A stretch of 64,000 nt of DNA from Tetrastigma voinierianum. Lineage: Eukaryota; Streptophyta; Magnoliopsida; Vitales; Vitaceae. The position numbers were made by a program, and so were the translations under genes. The first letter of the stretch is position 1; every line of letters begins with the position of its first letter. The stretch lies in contig JAEQBH010000036.1 in assembly GCA_016808115.1 (NCBI GenBank), positions 248,001-312,000 of the forward strand. The letters are read 5' to 3'. A model generated the notes under the pieces. That model was not told the DNA's origin. It searched no databases and was given only the letters and a program-made list of their open reading frames with translations. Below, piece by piece: positions 24,558 to 35,640 of the stretch.

Positions 24558-25261
24558 CATCCACTGGCTACCAAACCTTTGCTTTTCCCCAATGGCGACT
24601 CTAAAGCTAGTTTACTTCATCACATAACCCCTAACACTAGGATTGTGATGCACATCTTGATAGACGAAGGATCAAATGGGTGACTCACACTCTTACCTTT
24701 TGTTTCCAAATTTCGAGGATTCGCAGAGTGTTCGACTTTGAAGCGGAGTCGTTTGAACTTCGGTCACGGTTAATGGCTTTCGACCTCGAGATATTCAATA
24801 TCTTTTCCAAGGACCTATGTGTATTGAATAAATGACCTACAGCATATATCTTGGTTGGCGCCTGAGCTTGAGTTCAGCTCACTGGATTACGGAGAATCTA
24901 ACTACGGAAGGATAAGGCCATAGTTTGCATTCATTAACATGCTACGCATAAAGAAAAAACTAGTGCATGTAAGTTTGTAATTTAAGTGTCCATGTAGCGG
25001 GGATTAGTTGGTGACTCCACCGGGTTGGTTGGGGGCACGAGACATTGGTTCCCCCTCGGGGCGTCACCACCCAGACACTCAAAGCCCCAAAGCCTAAGGG
25101 CCCTAGTGTGCGAGCTTCCATCTTACGTCCCCATGGCGGGTAGTGAAGTCGATGACTCGACCCCGGTTGGCTCGAGCATTGTGCTTTGAAGGCCCCTTGG
25201 TAGTGCCCTTGGTCACGGTCCCTTTTGCTTTTAATGATTGTGAAGGAGAAATCGCGCTGAC

Positions 25262-25440
25262 GTCGCAACGTTGCAACGTCGGGATGTTGAGACGTCGCGA
25301 CGTTGAGGTGTCGCGACGTTGAGGCGTCGCAACATTGAGGCATCGCGACGTTGGCCCTTTGTTAACTTCTTCTTCATGTTAACCCGACGTCGCGACATTG
25401 GGACGTCGCGACGTTGGGACGTCGCGACATTCCTACCAGC
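25262..25440. repeat. 16-base repeat GTCGCGACGTTGAGRY in I LTR
   Basis: Between about 25278 and 25356, five near-copies of GTCGCGACGTTGAGGC stand head to tail at exact 16-base spacing. Three further GTCGCGAC copies follow at about 25388-25430. Versions lie at 24240-24320 (three exact palindromes) and 39045-39110 (one). This is the most regular form of the GTCGCGAC array in the window. Confidence 0.8.
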
Positions 25441-25609
25441 TTCAAGCTTTTCTTCTCGGCTGTCCGAAAATGGTCCCCGCGCGTTCCACTGCCCCATTCA
25501 CCTGAATGCAAAATCGGTTCATGGGCTATATAAATCGTATTTATCGTAAAATACTTCAAACCTGCTGCAGAACCGCGGGTATGGCACCCAGGTGTTTTGG
25601 CACTCATCA

Positions 25610-25626
25610 CACCCCAAACACCAGCT
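25610..25626 (-). promoter_or_regulatory. Polypurine tract of element I (duplicated unit)
   Basis: The minus strand reads GGTGTTTGGGGTG before TGATGAGTGCC at 25609. The copy that should precede the full 3' LTR, near 24558, is mutated beyond clear recognition, so the better-preserved tract belongs to the extra unit. Confidence 0.65.
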
Positions 25627-26250
25627 TCTTGTTTGTCCCCGAGCAGAAGCGACTCTAAACTAGACACCACGAAACACATCATAACTGGCTGTAGGATTGT
25701 GATGCACATGCGATAGACCAGAAGGATCAAAAATGGGCCAGGCTCCACCTCTTACACTTTTGTTCAAATTCCGGGGGATTTGCAAGGGTGTTCGACTTTC
25801 GAGCAGGTCGTTGAACTTCGGTCGCGGTTAATAGCGCCTGACCTCAGAGATATTGATATCTTTTTCCCAAAGGACCATATGTGTATTGAATAAATGACCT
25901 TTAAGCGTATATCTTGGTTGAGTGCTAGAAAGCCCAGAGTTGACTCACAGTTTGGATAATCTAACTCTGAAGAATAAGGCGCAGTTTGTATTGATTAACA
26001 TACCTACGCATAAAAGAAAAAACTAGTGCCTGTAAGTTTATGTTAAGTGTCCATGTAGCGGGGATTAGTTGGTGACTCCCCACCAATTGGTTAAGGGCAC
26101 TGTGCATTCAGTTCCACCGAGCGTCACGGACACTTTCGTGGCAGCTAAACCTAAGGGCCCTAAGGCGTAGGAAACTTCCATCTTGTCCCCTGGCAGCTTG
26201 GTGAGCTGGCTGACTCACGGCCGGTTGGCTGGGGCATTGAGCTTTGGCTT

Positions 26251-27112
26251 CAGATTTGCTGCCGGGATTAAGTTGATCCTTGTTCTATTCCTATGTTTTT
26301 TTGCTCTTTTTTTTTTTTTAATTATATGAGGCTTGAAAGAAATCCTCTTTTATTTAGGGTGTCCCATCACTTTGGTGTTTAGAGACTCCCAGGGTTCGTT
26401 GAGCACCTAAGCATACCTTAGAGGTCATCTGTGTGTGAGTGTAATAGGTTCGTTGAGAAACCGTTTCTTGAATATCGGTGATTATTTGTCACCTCTCTAT
26501 TCGACCTAATTCCAGGGCATCTAACACCACTACGAATCCTTTACGAGTTATACTGCATTTTCCATGATGATAGTGGACTCGGTTAGTGATCTCGACTCCG
26601 AGCATGGCGTCACGCACACATTACATAAGCACTCTCTAGCGTCGACATAACCTATCTTGGGACTCAGTGACTAAAAACACCTAAACGGAGAATGACTACC
26701 ATAAAAAAACACATAAACTAAACACAACCTGAGCCGACCCGAAAATAAAATAGGAAGCGTGAAAAGAAGCGACCCGACACGAAGACTATACTAATATAAC
26801 AAATTGATCACCCACCCCCGAAGCGGATATGTCGATGTGCGATTGTTAATTTAGAAAACGATAGAGGGTGAAGAGCTTCCCTCGTGATGGGTCGTGTCCT
26901 TGCTTCTTGAGTGGCGGTAGCGGCGATGGCGGTGTTGGTGGAGGGGTGAGGAGAAATTTGGGAGAGAAATTTGGGCTGGAGAGGGAGCCTAGCTGGTTAG
27001 AAGATGGTGCTGGTTGGCCAGCAGTGCATGTTAGCTCGAGAGGCTCAGTATCCTAGGTAATGAGGACTCGGTGCTCCTGGGTCTCGTCCTAGAAAGCATC
27101 AAAGCGGTTAGT
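26251..27112 (-). mobile_element. Internal 3' part of element I, left of D
   Basis: No clear gene is seen. The minus-strand translation next to D (about 27112-26850) is Pro/Ala/Thr-rich and could be the tail of the extra ORF, whose upstream part lies right of D. The rest is AT-rich and noncoding. A 62-codon plus-strand frame at 26868-27056 is Gly-rich and judged incidental. Confidence 0.45.
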
Positions 27113-27117
27113 GAGGG
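27113..27117. repeat. Target-site duplication GAGGG, left of D
   Basis: GAGGG here matches GAGGG at 33604-33608. The pair brackets element D exactly at its TGATT...AATCA ends. Confidence 0.85.
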
Positions 27118-28589
27118 TGATTCGTGTCACAGTAGGGTGATCCGGAATCAACAAAATTTATATCCTAAGTTCCTCCTACTTTATAGTAGTCAAGCTCTTT
27201 GCAGTATAGTGGTCTAGGGTCGAACAGGATGGGTTTTTCTTCGTCTGAGTGATTTAAGTGAAGTCAAAAATGGTGAATTTGGTTTGGATTTTTAGGTGGT
27301 GATAAAAACAGGGGGGTTGGAGGTTTGCAAACTGAAAATAAAATGAAGAAAAATGTAAAATAGAACTCCTTGAAGTTTCGGGCCACTGGTTTAGGGTTCT
27401 AAAATGTTGACATGTCCTCGGGTCTTTTTCCTCGTTAAGGAGGATGACATATAGTCATTTCAAGGCAGGCTCTTCCATTTGGCATTAAAACCTAAACCTA
27501 AAATTATTTCTTAATGTATAGCATTTGTACCCTTATGTTTCAAAACGGTTAAAACTATCCTTTGGATCTAGCACACGGGAATCATAAATGACAACTAATT
27601 GGGCATCAGTGGATCCCAGCATTAAGCATCCACTTAGCTGAAAGCTTGCCGAAATGCGGCCCTCGGTACATCTGATGATTGAGCCTAAAATGTGGGAATC
27701 TGAGAAGCAGAAAAAGGGAATAAATGCTTGCGCCCAAAAAACATGAGAACTGATCTTTTACCTTAAAACATTCACTAGTGCCCTCTCTTCAAGGAGGAAG
27801 AGAGTGCCAAGCATCCTCTGAGTTATCATCCTCGAAGAGTGTTGTTGTAGAAAATGAGAAAGAGAGAGAAAGAAAAGCGTAAACCTAAAAAGTACATGTG
27901 GTGAAAGATTGAAAGTTAGGGTCCTGACTTGTCCATAAGTGGCTTATAGCCTTACAAGATGTGTGAAATACCAAAATAACCAAAATAATACTAATGATTA
28001 CATTGAGGGCAAAATGGGAATTACACAAAAGCAGGGTCGTTGGATCAAAATCGGAGAAACTGACAATTTCGCTATGCATAGTGAATTTATCTATCATAAC
28101 AAAATTTCGCTATCATAGCAAAAATTACGAGGCATAGCGAAATTTGAATTTTAAGCTAATACGCGATGGCACCATTTATAGTAAGCGAATTTTTTCACTA
28201 TCATACGAAAATATAGCATAAAAATTCGTTGATTATAATTTTCGCTATGCCGTAGCGAGATCAGCATTCCCCGTCTACGACTCTTTATTCCATTGGATAA
28301 CACTCTTATTCCCAGCGCACTATTCCATTTCTTCATGCTTTGAAATTCTTCATTCACATAAACTGGCGAAATTGATGAAGACCATATGAAATTGATGAAA
28401 TCAACTGCGACTTTGTTATGATTGGATTGACATGATAATTTGGCTTCTGATTCCCTCTGAAAACAGCCTCGGAATGCGATCATTAGTGCGATAGGGACAG
28501 AACATGTGATTGGGTTGAATATAACAATTAGTAAAAGTGCTCAAACCTATTTAAAATAGGGATCAAAATAGCTTTTTGGGCACTAATCA
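27118..28589 (-). repeat. 3' LTR of element D
   Basis: On the minus strand it starts with TGATTAGTGCCC at 28589 and ends with GAATCA at 27118. It is clearly homologous to 32113-33603, with blocks of near identity (GATAAAAACAGGGGG, ATGAAGAAAAATGTAAAATAG) separated by clustered small indels. Confidence 0.85.
28067..28256. repeat. TTTCGCTAT palindrome array in D 3' LTR
   Basis: Degenerate copies of TTCGCTATCATAGCGAA and its half-sites occur, matching the arrays in B (12770-12935) and the D 5' LTR (33078-33260). This copy is the most decayed, with GCGAA often changed to GTGAA or GCAAA, as CpG loss would produce. Confidence 0.7.
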
Positions 28590-28602
28590 CACCCCCAACC
28601 CA
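28590..28602 (-). promoter_or_regulatory. Polypurine tract of element D
   Basis: The minus strand reads GGGTTGGGGGTG ahead of TGATTAGTGCCC, as in element B. Confidence 0.8.
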
Positions 28603-30790
28603 GGCACGTTGCTAGTCCCTTGGCAATGCGAAGAAAAATAAAGAGAGAGCATCTGAAATGATAACAAAATAATGTTCATAAAAATTATATTTCCAAAAGG
28701 TTGTGAATGAGTAATGCACAACCACACAAGTAGAATAATCAATGTCGTGTCCAATAACTATCATGAGAGAATGAATGTCCTTCTGAAATTGGTATCGAAG
28801 AGTCTCATCTCGGTGAATCAACAGGAAACTTACACGAAATCTAAGTGTTTGTTTGATTAGTTCACCAGCCAAATAAGCGAATGCTTGCCTCTCCCAAACC
28901 TAATACTACCTGACCTAGTATGCTAACCAACCTAAATAGATCGGGACCTGCTCTTATTCCACTGATTCAACGTGTTGTATGGGTGCGATGCTGAGGGATG
29001 CGGCCTCACGAAGTCCATGTAGCGGGGGATCTAGATGACTCCCGACCAATTAGGCTTAGGGCGCAGTCATGAGGATCTCGACCCATAACTCTCGGGTTTC
29101 ACCCAGTTCCGAATGATTTCGAGCCTCCGGCTATACAACTTGCTAAACTCACCCATCCACCTATGTAGCGAACAACCCAAGTCGGCGACTCCTGACGGAG
29201 ATAAGGTTTAGGGCACCAAGCTTTAAAGGCTTTCGCCGTATACCCCTCGAGGCAGTTCTTTCGGGTTTCAAAATGGCGTTGCGATTTTTATTCTTTCTTT
29301 TTTCTTTTTCTTTCTTTTTTTTTTTTGAAGGCAGTTGGCCTTCTTTCCACAGGGGTCATAACTATTAAAGGCGGTCGATAGAAACGGGTAGGTTATGCAA
29401 AGTAAAGGGGTTGCGCGAGTTTTTCGGCCTATCATTTGAACTGTGTGCTCGGTGTGGTTAGCTAAAGGTGGAAGAAAAGGTCGAAATCGATAAAATTCAA
29501 CAATCATTCACTCGACCAAGCATGGAACCAATCTAGCATCAATAGAATTGGATAAAGTTTCCAATTTTCCAAGCAGGTTAAGTAGCTCCTGAAAAATTTG
29601 ATTGCAAAATGGGTCCAAAATTTTGAAAAAGTAAGTTGTATAATTATAACAACTTTATAGAAAGGAACCCCGACCAAACGGCTGGACATCACAAAATGGG
29701 CTTGTCAAAGCGATAACAAAACATAAATCTGAAAGTCACTTTGTACTAACTCTCCCCAGTGAGCATCTCGATTGTCAGAAATGGGGCTCGGATTGGAAAT
29801 TTAGGGAAGGAAGTGTTACCTGTGAGATGTGATCGTTGTTGGATAGGAGATTTCGTAAGCTCATTGACACCTTATTCACTCAGTTTGGGCTTGAATAAAC
29901 AAGTTAGGAGAAGAAAGGGAAAACGTGACTGTTGGAGCATTTTAAAAATTACACATTCATAAAATTTCAAAAGTGTTCTTTCTGAACATATTTGGATTCT
30001 ACACTCTCTAAGATTTCCAACGGTACCAAGAACGCCTAAAACAGAATTCGGATGAAAAAGTTATGAGCGAAACAAAATCGACATGCAAAGCGATTAGAGT
30101 TTTTTTTGCAGCAATAAGCGAAAACTTAGCTAATGTTGGGAAGTTTTAACTATTATCTGAAATTTATGTGAAATTTGGATTTCTTGTTTTTTGAAAAATA
30201 AAATAAAATAATAAATAAATAAAAATAAAAATAAAAATAAATTAATAAAAATAAAAATAAATTTAAATTTTTTGTTTTTGAGAGACAAATTTTTTTTTTT
30301 TTAATATATATAAAAAAACGAGTTTTTTTTTTCAAAAACAAAATAAATAATAATAATAATAAAAACAAACGTTTTTTTTAAATAAAAATAAAAATAAAAT
30401 AAAAAACAAACTTTTTTTTAAAATAATAATAAAAATAAAATAAAATAGAACATTGTACCTTGATTTTTATGCGCTAAATTTGGGGCAGGTACGCATTTTA
30501 GCTATCATAAGCGAAATTTCGCTATGATAGCGAAAATGCAATTTATTTACCAGCAATGAAATTTTCGGTATGGTTGCGAAAGAGACTCTACCTCGATTCA
30601 CTCTGATCTTCATTACCTTGAAAATTTGCACCTATTTGCAAAAGTGTCTGAAAATTTTAGAAAAATTGTAGAAAGTAAAAATTAATCTAAAAACAAGAAT
30701 TAACTAAAAATTAGCGAATACCTAAGAAGAAAAATTAATGAAATCAACATAAAATACGATAAAATAAAATAAAACAAGAAAAATTAAAAC
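28603..30790 (-). mobile_element. Noncoding 3' region of element D
   Basis: There is no coding similarity. It shares segments with the B 3' region (the GACTCCC...CCAATTAGGCTTAGGG and CTATGTAGCG blocks near 29030-29220). It contains a simple A/T-rich stretch at 30186-30450, and a TTCGCTAT palindrome pair recurs at about 30500-30540. The latter is outside the LTR, which is unusual. Confidence 0.6.
30186..30450. repeat. A/T low-complexity tract (AATAAA-like)
   Basis: Runs of AAAATAAA and TTTTTTT blocks occupy about 260 bases in D. The 71-codon minus-strand frame here encodes only Phe/Leu/Lys repeats and is not a gene. Confidence 0.9.
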
Positions 30791-30797
30791 AAAAAGT

Positions 30798-30814
30798 GGG
30801 GGGGGGGGGGGGGG
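30798..30814. repeat. Poly-G run (about 17)
   Basis: An uninterrupted run of about seventeen G lies at the end of the gag remnant of D. The length is likely to be unstable in sequencing. Confidence 0.85.
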
Positions 30815-30829
30815 AGCTTAGAAATGCAG

Positions 30830-31801
30830 GGTTAGAGTGCTCCAAACCAGAACCTGGCACCGAACCATCCAGCGTGCCCCATCTGATAGGCGATTGCTCG
30901 TGTCTTGGTATAGTGGAAAAATTGCATGCAGTGGCCACTAACTTCTTGAATTTTTGTGGGACGGGCGGTCTGGTTGAGTGTAGCGGCCTTTATGGTGGGT
31001 GTTTTGGGTGTGGATTGTGTTGCGAGGTGTGGGCCAAAATGTACGCCCAGTCGGTGGAGGTTCTTGACGGTGGGCATTGGTGGCTTGGGCGATGGCCGGT
31101 GGGGTTTCCAATTAACAGGAGGTGGTTGAAGGACATTTCTTTTTGGGCTCTTCCACTTTGCTTTGTTTTCCTTTGCCCTCCTCGATTATAAAGGATTCCT
31201 TCTTTCTTCTCCATGGAAAAACAACGGCACACATATGCGAGTTGAAATGACCAGCCGGACATTTCGTCGACCTCATAGGCCCGATGTGGGCGGTGACCTT
31301 TGCTCCTCCTGTGAATTGTCACTTTGGCACTCTCTACGTGGACATTGTTTATTCGATTGATGAGGTTTTCAATGGAGTGTTGTAGGTTGTCCCATTTATG
31401 CTCAAAGTCATTTTTCAGCCCATCTATTTTCTTGTTCAAATTTTCTTCCACAGTGACAATTTTCTGATTCGAATGGGCATTAATCTCCTTATTCTACGCC
31501 CTGAGAGTCATCCCTTATCAGGGTAGGTCGAAATGGTTTGTTCAAATGGAGGGATTAATTTGTGGTGGTTGAGGTGACGAAATTGAGAAGCATAAAATGG
31601 AGGTTCAGGAGGACCATATTGTGGAGGTCTTGGTTCCCATGAGGAATTGGTGTGATTCCTCCAACTGTGGTTGTAAGCACTACCATATGGTGAACTCATC
31701 CATTGGTTCCTATAGTCCCTCATGGACCTATATTCACTTGGGTTCCTTTCCACAGGTTCTTGACTTTGCATGAAATTGGTTATGTAATCCCTCATGGACA
31801 T
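30830..31801 (-). pseudogene. C-terminal gag remnant of element D
   Basis: Two overlapping minus-strand frames (31801-31508 and 31451-30990) give the C-terminal part of an Athila-type gag. The first has an aromatic/Pro-rich stretch including SSPYGSAYNHSWRNHTNSSW. After a frameshift comes a coiled-coil-like stretch (ENLNKKIDGLKNDFEHKWDN, LQHSIENLINRINN). A third frame ends near 30830 (IKAATLNQTARPTKIQE, about 31000). Gag forms the particle that packages element RNA. The N-terminal capsid-like part is missing, so the gene is a deletion remnant, and no pol follows. Confidence 0.7.
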
Positions 31802-32093
31802 ATATGATGGTTACCCGCGCATCTTGACCATCGCGTATTAGTTGGGTTCCAAATTCAACCTTGATTAAGAAACTCTATCCCACTTTGGAACGAACCCCTG
31901 CTTAAAAGAACAAAGAAATAAACTCAAACAAGAAAAAACAACTCTACAGGGGTAAAGTTAGATAAAAACAAAATAAAATGAAACAAAAATTAAACACACT
32001 TGAAAACACTAAAAGATATACATCTGAAAATTCACGGAACTTGTGATGATGATCACAAGTGTTCCAGCAGTCTCGTCGCACTTGGGCACCATC

Positions 32094-32112
32094 CTCGAAA
32101 CATGGCGCCATT
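32094..32112 (-). promoter_or_regulatory. Primer-binding site of element D (divergent)
   Basis: The minus strand reads TGGCGCCATGTTTCGAGG two bases after the LTR end. The first seven bases match the tRNA-Asp site TGGCGCCGTTGCCGGGGA and the rest match only partly. It may be decayed or a different tRNA may be used. Confidence 0.55.
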
Positions 32113-33603
32113 TGATTCGTGCCACGGTAGGGTGATCCGGACCAACAAAATTTATATCCTAAGTTCCTACTAACTGGTAGTCAATTTCTTTGTGAGTATG
32201 AGTGATCTAGAAATTCGAACACGAGGGGATGGGTTTCTTTTGTACAAATGATTTAAGTGAAGTCGAAAATATGGGTAATTTGGTTTGGATTTTAAGAGTG
32301 GTGATAAAAACAGGGGGTTGGAGGTTTGCAAACTGAAAATAAAATGAAGAAAAATGTAAAATAGAACTCCTTGAAGTCTCGGGCCACTGGTTTAGGGTTC
32401 AGGCATTGACATGTCCTCGGGTCTTTTCCTCGCGTTAGGGAGGATGACATATAGTCATTTCGAGCTAGGCTCTTCGTTGACATTAAACCTAAACCTAAAA
32501 TTATTTCTTCTAATGTATAGCATTATTACCCCTTAATGTTTCAAAGCAGTTAAAACTATCATTGGATCTAGCACTGCCGGGAGCTCGTAAATGACAACTA
32601 ATTGGGCATCGGTGGATGCAACTTGATGGCATCCAGACCTTGAAGCTTGCCAATCTTAGCCACTCGGGGTACATCATGAGTGATTGAGCCTAAAGCGTGA
32701 GATCTGAAGCAGGAAGGGAATAAATGCTGGCAGAAACATGAGACCAGTGTTTTACCTTAAAACATTCACTAGTGGCCCTCCTCTTCAAGGAGGAAGAGGT
32801 CTAGCCAAGCATCCTCTGAGTTATCATCCTCAAAGGAGTGTTTAGTAGCCGAGAAAATGAGAGAAAGAGGAGAAGAAAAAGCGCAAACCACAAGGCTGTG
32901 TGAATTTGAAGATTGAAAAGTTAGGGTTACAACTTGTCCATAAAGTGGCTTATTTAGCCTTACAAGATGTGTGAAATACCAAAATAGCAAAATAATATGA
33001 TTATTGAGGGCAAAATGGGATTACACAAAAGCGGGTCGTTTGGATCAAAATCGGAGAGCGACCAATTTAAGCATGCATGAGTGAGATTTCGCTATCATAA
33101 GCGAAAATTACGGGCACATAAGCGAAAATTTGAATTTTTAGCTATGCACGCGATATTTAGCTATGATGGCGATTTTCGCTATCATAAGCGAAAATATAAC
33201 ATGAAAAATTTCGCTAGGATTGCGAGGGAATTTTAAACATGCATAGCGAAGATTCATTGTTCCCCCCGTCTGCTGACTCTTGTTCCGTTGGCTCCTGGCG
33301 CTACTATTCCCCCTTGCTGTTCCATTTCTTCATGCTTTGGAAATTCTTCATTCCGACTTCTTGAAATTGATAGAAGACCATATGAAATTGATGGAAATCA
33401 ACCCGACTTTGTTATGATTGGATTGACATGATAATTTGGCTTACAATTCCTGCAAAAACTACAAAAACAGCCTCAGAATGCAATCATTAGTTCAATAGGG
33501 ACCCGAACATGTCAATTGGGTTAATTATAACAATTAGTACACAAAAAGTGCTCAAAACCTATTAAAAATAGGGATCAAAATAGCACTTTTTGGGCACTAA
33601 TCA
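32113..33603 (-). repeat. 5' LTR of element D
   Basis: It starts at 33603 with TGATTAGTGCCCAAAAAGTGC and ends at 32113 with GAATCA. It is a direct repeat of 27118-28589. It includes the palindrome array at 33078-33260 and a weak TATA-like stretch near 32945. Confidence 0.85.
33078..33260. repeat. TTTCGCTAT palindrome array in D 5' LTR
   Basis: Copies of TTCGCTATCATAAGCGAAA and related forms occur at about 345-525 bases from the LTR start. Several carry an extra A in the centre (ATAAGCGAA), which differs from the B array. Confidence 0.75.
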
Positions 33604-33608
33604 GAGGG
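33604..33608. repeat. Target-site duplication GAGGG, right of D
   Basis: Partner of 27113-27117. Removing D and one copy rejoins the interior of element I. Confidence 0.85.
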
Positions 33609-33759
33609 CGAGCACCGGGTCCTCTAGGTTAGGGGTGGGACTAGATGGGGCCGCCCCTAGGGTCTACTGTGGTGGTGATGGGGGGTGAGTGGAAGACTGC
33701 CCGGCGTCACCACAGGGTGCCGGGGAGTCGAAACTAGCACGATACTCGACTCATCCTCG

Positions 33760-34800
33760 TCCAGGGCTCATTACGTCGTGCGTCCGCAGGTCGTGGTACG
33801 GTTTGTCATGCTTGGCCAGATATAGCCTTAATGGGGTGTATCCACGCCTCGTGTCCTTTAAGGGCACCCGACACTTTGCATCGCAGGTATATGAGAAAGG
33901 GGTGCCCCAAGTTCATTTTCACATCCCGGTTATGGAGGATGGCATCCTCGATAATCTGCCCAACATCAAAGGGTATGTCCTGGATGATGGCATAGTTGAG
34001 CAAGGCACGCTTGGCGGTCACTTCACACACGTTTGTCGTCGGAATGAGACGCGACGTGCTGAAGTGATGCCAGACCTTGGGAATATAGGCAAAATGCTTG
34101 GCCTTGAAGTTCACGGCGTGCCCTTCACTATTTAGCTTCCACTCACCTCGCCCATTGCTCAAGACCCGGATGACCTTGGGGTAGTCTGGCCGCTCATAGA
34201 GTCGATCAAAAGGCTCAGGCGGGACCGAGTCAAGATTATAGAATTGGTTGATAGACTCCGCGCTAAAGTCTACCCACGCACCCAGACCTTTTTGACGACA
34301 TGGGATGCGAGGTTGGCGTAAATTCTATTACACACACAAATCCCGCATTTGGACGAGGTGGTTGGATATGCCTGCCATCCCTTAGTCGCAATGGTCTTGC
34401 GAAAGAAATCGTCGGGGTGGTGGAAGCCCTTTTCCTTTATAAAAGACCTATTCTTACATATGGTACCCAAGCCGTCCGACACCCTCATTGACAAACTTGG
34501 TGAGGTCGAGTTGGTCAGTTTCTTTGGGCGCACCGAGTTTGAATGACGGAGAGTTCCACTTCCGGATGACTGGACAAGATCGAGCACATAGAGTGCCTGA
34601 TGGGAACCTGAGAATTTGGGAGATGTGAGGGGTGAGCCACTGACCCACAGAGTACTTAAGGACTTGCGAGGGTACAGAACCGGTGGTGAGGATTATCTGA
34701 GGGTTGGAGCCACGCGAGAGCGAACGCGCGGGGTCGACCAGGAGGGGCTGGGGGCGGGGGCGCAACGGGTGCCAGGGTTGCGATGGACGCTCGAGGAGAC
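33760..34800 (-). pseudogene. Extra ORF with 'putative plant transposon protein' domain
   Basis: Minus-strand fragments in three frames (34765-34454, 34587-34270 and 34162-33806) form one domain in order. They run: KNRSFIKEKGF (about 34460), VCNRIYANLASHVVKKVWVRG (about 34330-34270), a short bridge with LYERPDYPKVIRVLSNGRGE, then AKHFAYIPKVWHHFSTSRL, IPTTNVCEVTAKRALLNYAI and IPFDVGQIIEDAIL (34090-33940). This layout matches the Pfam-type 'putative plant transposon protein' domain found beside plant Ty3/gypsy genes, whose function is unknown. It lies after the protease in element I, where pol would be expected. It is broken by two frameshifts and continues toward D. Confidence 0.7.
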
Positions 34801-34954
34801 GGGGCGTGGGAGTTTAAGTGGATTGTATTAAAGTACAGTGGGGGCTAGGTGAGCGGGAGGGACGGAGGTGGCGGCTTGATGGAGGTGTGGTAGGGTTCAA
34901 GCACAGGTGTATGAGGGTAGGATCAAAATGAGAGAACCGGCCTAAATTAGGTCT

Positions 34955-35140
34955 AGCGTCGCGACGTTAGACGACGTCGCGACGTTCTAGAGAGGAGCAG
35001 CGCGTCGCGGCGTTAGGATCGACATCACGGCGATGCGGAAATTTAAATCGACATCGCGGCGTACGGAGAAGGGTAAAAATGGCGTCGCGGCGTTCGAGTG
35101 GAAGTGCAGCGTCGCGGCGTTGAGCGACTGCGGCGTTAAA
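34955..35140. repeat. CGTCGCGACGTT/CGTCGCGGCGTT cluster inside element I
   Basis: Two exact GTCGCGACGTT copies and about four GTCGCGGCGTT or related copies occur within 190 bases, although this is not an LTR. It lies directly upstream, in the sense direction, of the extra ORF. The repeats are the same motif as in the I LTR. Confidence 0.75.
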
Positions 35141-35640
35141 GAGAGGCGAAATGAAAAATTTTCTGAATTCTAAGGCATGAGAAACCCTGACCTTTGTGCA
35201 ATTGATGACCCCTTTTAACTGTTGAATTGAGTTTCTCGGCGGGTCCTCCACTGTACTTTTCGGTCTCGACCACAGCAGACGGTAAAGAAAAGAAAATCCT
35301 ATTACGGAAGGAGATAGAAAACCAAACCAAAATTAAAACAAAACAATAAAAATTAGGAAAGAAAAAGTTCAAGAAAAGCTTGGGTTGCCTCCCAAGAAGC
35401 GCTTTGTTTAATGTCGTTAGCCCGACGACCCTGAATCTCAATGTGTGATTTACTTAGAAGAAACTGGGAGTGCTGACGCATCTCTCTATCGTGCTCACAA
35501 CCAATGCTCAAGGTGGATGAAATATTCTTAGTTCAGCGCATGGCCGTCTCGGTCATCTTCTTTGTGCGATAATAGGCTTATCACGGAAGTTTTTAGCATC
35601 GCCTTAGAATCTCTATGTAGTGAGGATTCGAGATATCTTA
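35141..35640 (-). mobile_element. Post-pol boundary region of element I
   Basis: The minus strand carries TTLNKALLGRQPKLF (about 35415-35370), a block that in Athila-like elements normally lies just after the end of pol. The protease is only 250 bases upstream, so about 3 kb of RT-RNase H-integrase has been lost between about 35640 and 35430. Confidence 0.55.

Larger units (their letters stand above)
24190..26250 (-). repeat. 1.04-kb tandem duplication at I 3' end
   Basis: Unit 1 (24190-25217) and unit 2 (25228-26250) are similar along their whole length, offset by about 1040-1060 bases. Shared landmarks are AAATCGCGCTGACGTC (24211 and 25249), GATTGTGATGCACAT (about 24645 and 25694) and TGTAGCGGGGATTAGTTGGTG (24993 and 26054). 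Each unit holds the first 0.4 kb of the LTR plus about 0.65 kb of the adjoining internal 3' region. The element thus has an extra, partial LTR start at 25609. Confidence 0.8.
27118..33603 (-). mobile_element. Element D: gag-only Athila-like element nested in I
   Basis: Two 1.47-1.49-kb LTRs (27118-28589 and 32113-33603) with TG...CA ends and a 5-base duplication (GAGGG) bound an interior of about 3.5 kb. The interior keeps a primer-binding site, the C-terminal part of gag and a polypurine tract. Protease, RT, RNase H and integrase are missing, so D is non-autonomous. LTR sequence and 3' region match element B, which has pol and is the obvious kind of helper. Confidence 0.85.

Noticed and set aside
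24960..25748. Minus-strand frames of 88-127 codons with repeated ATSQRRDV-like text
   Set aside because: They are translation of the 16-base repeats and duplicated LTR of element I, not a protein family.
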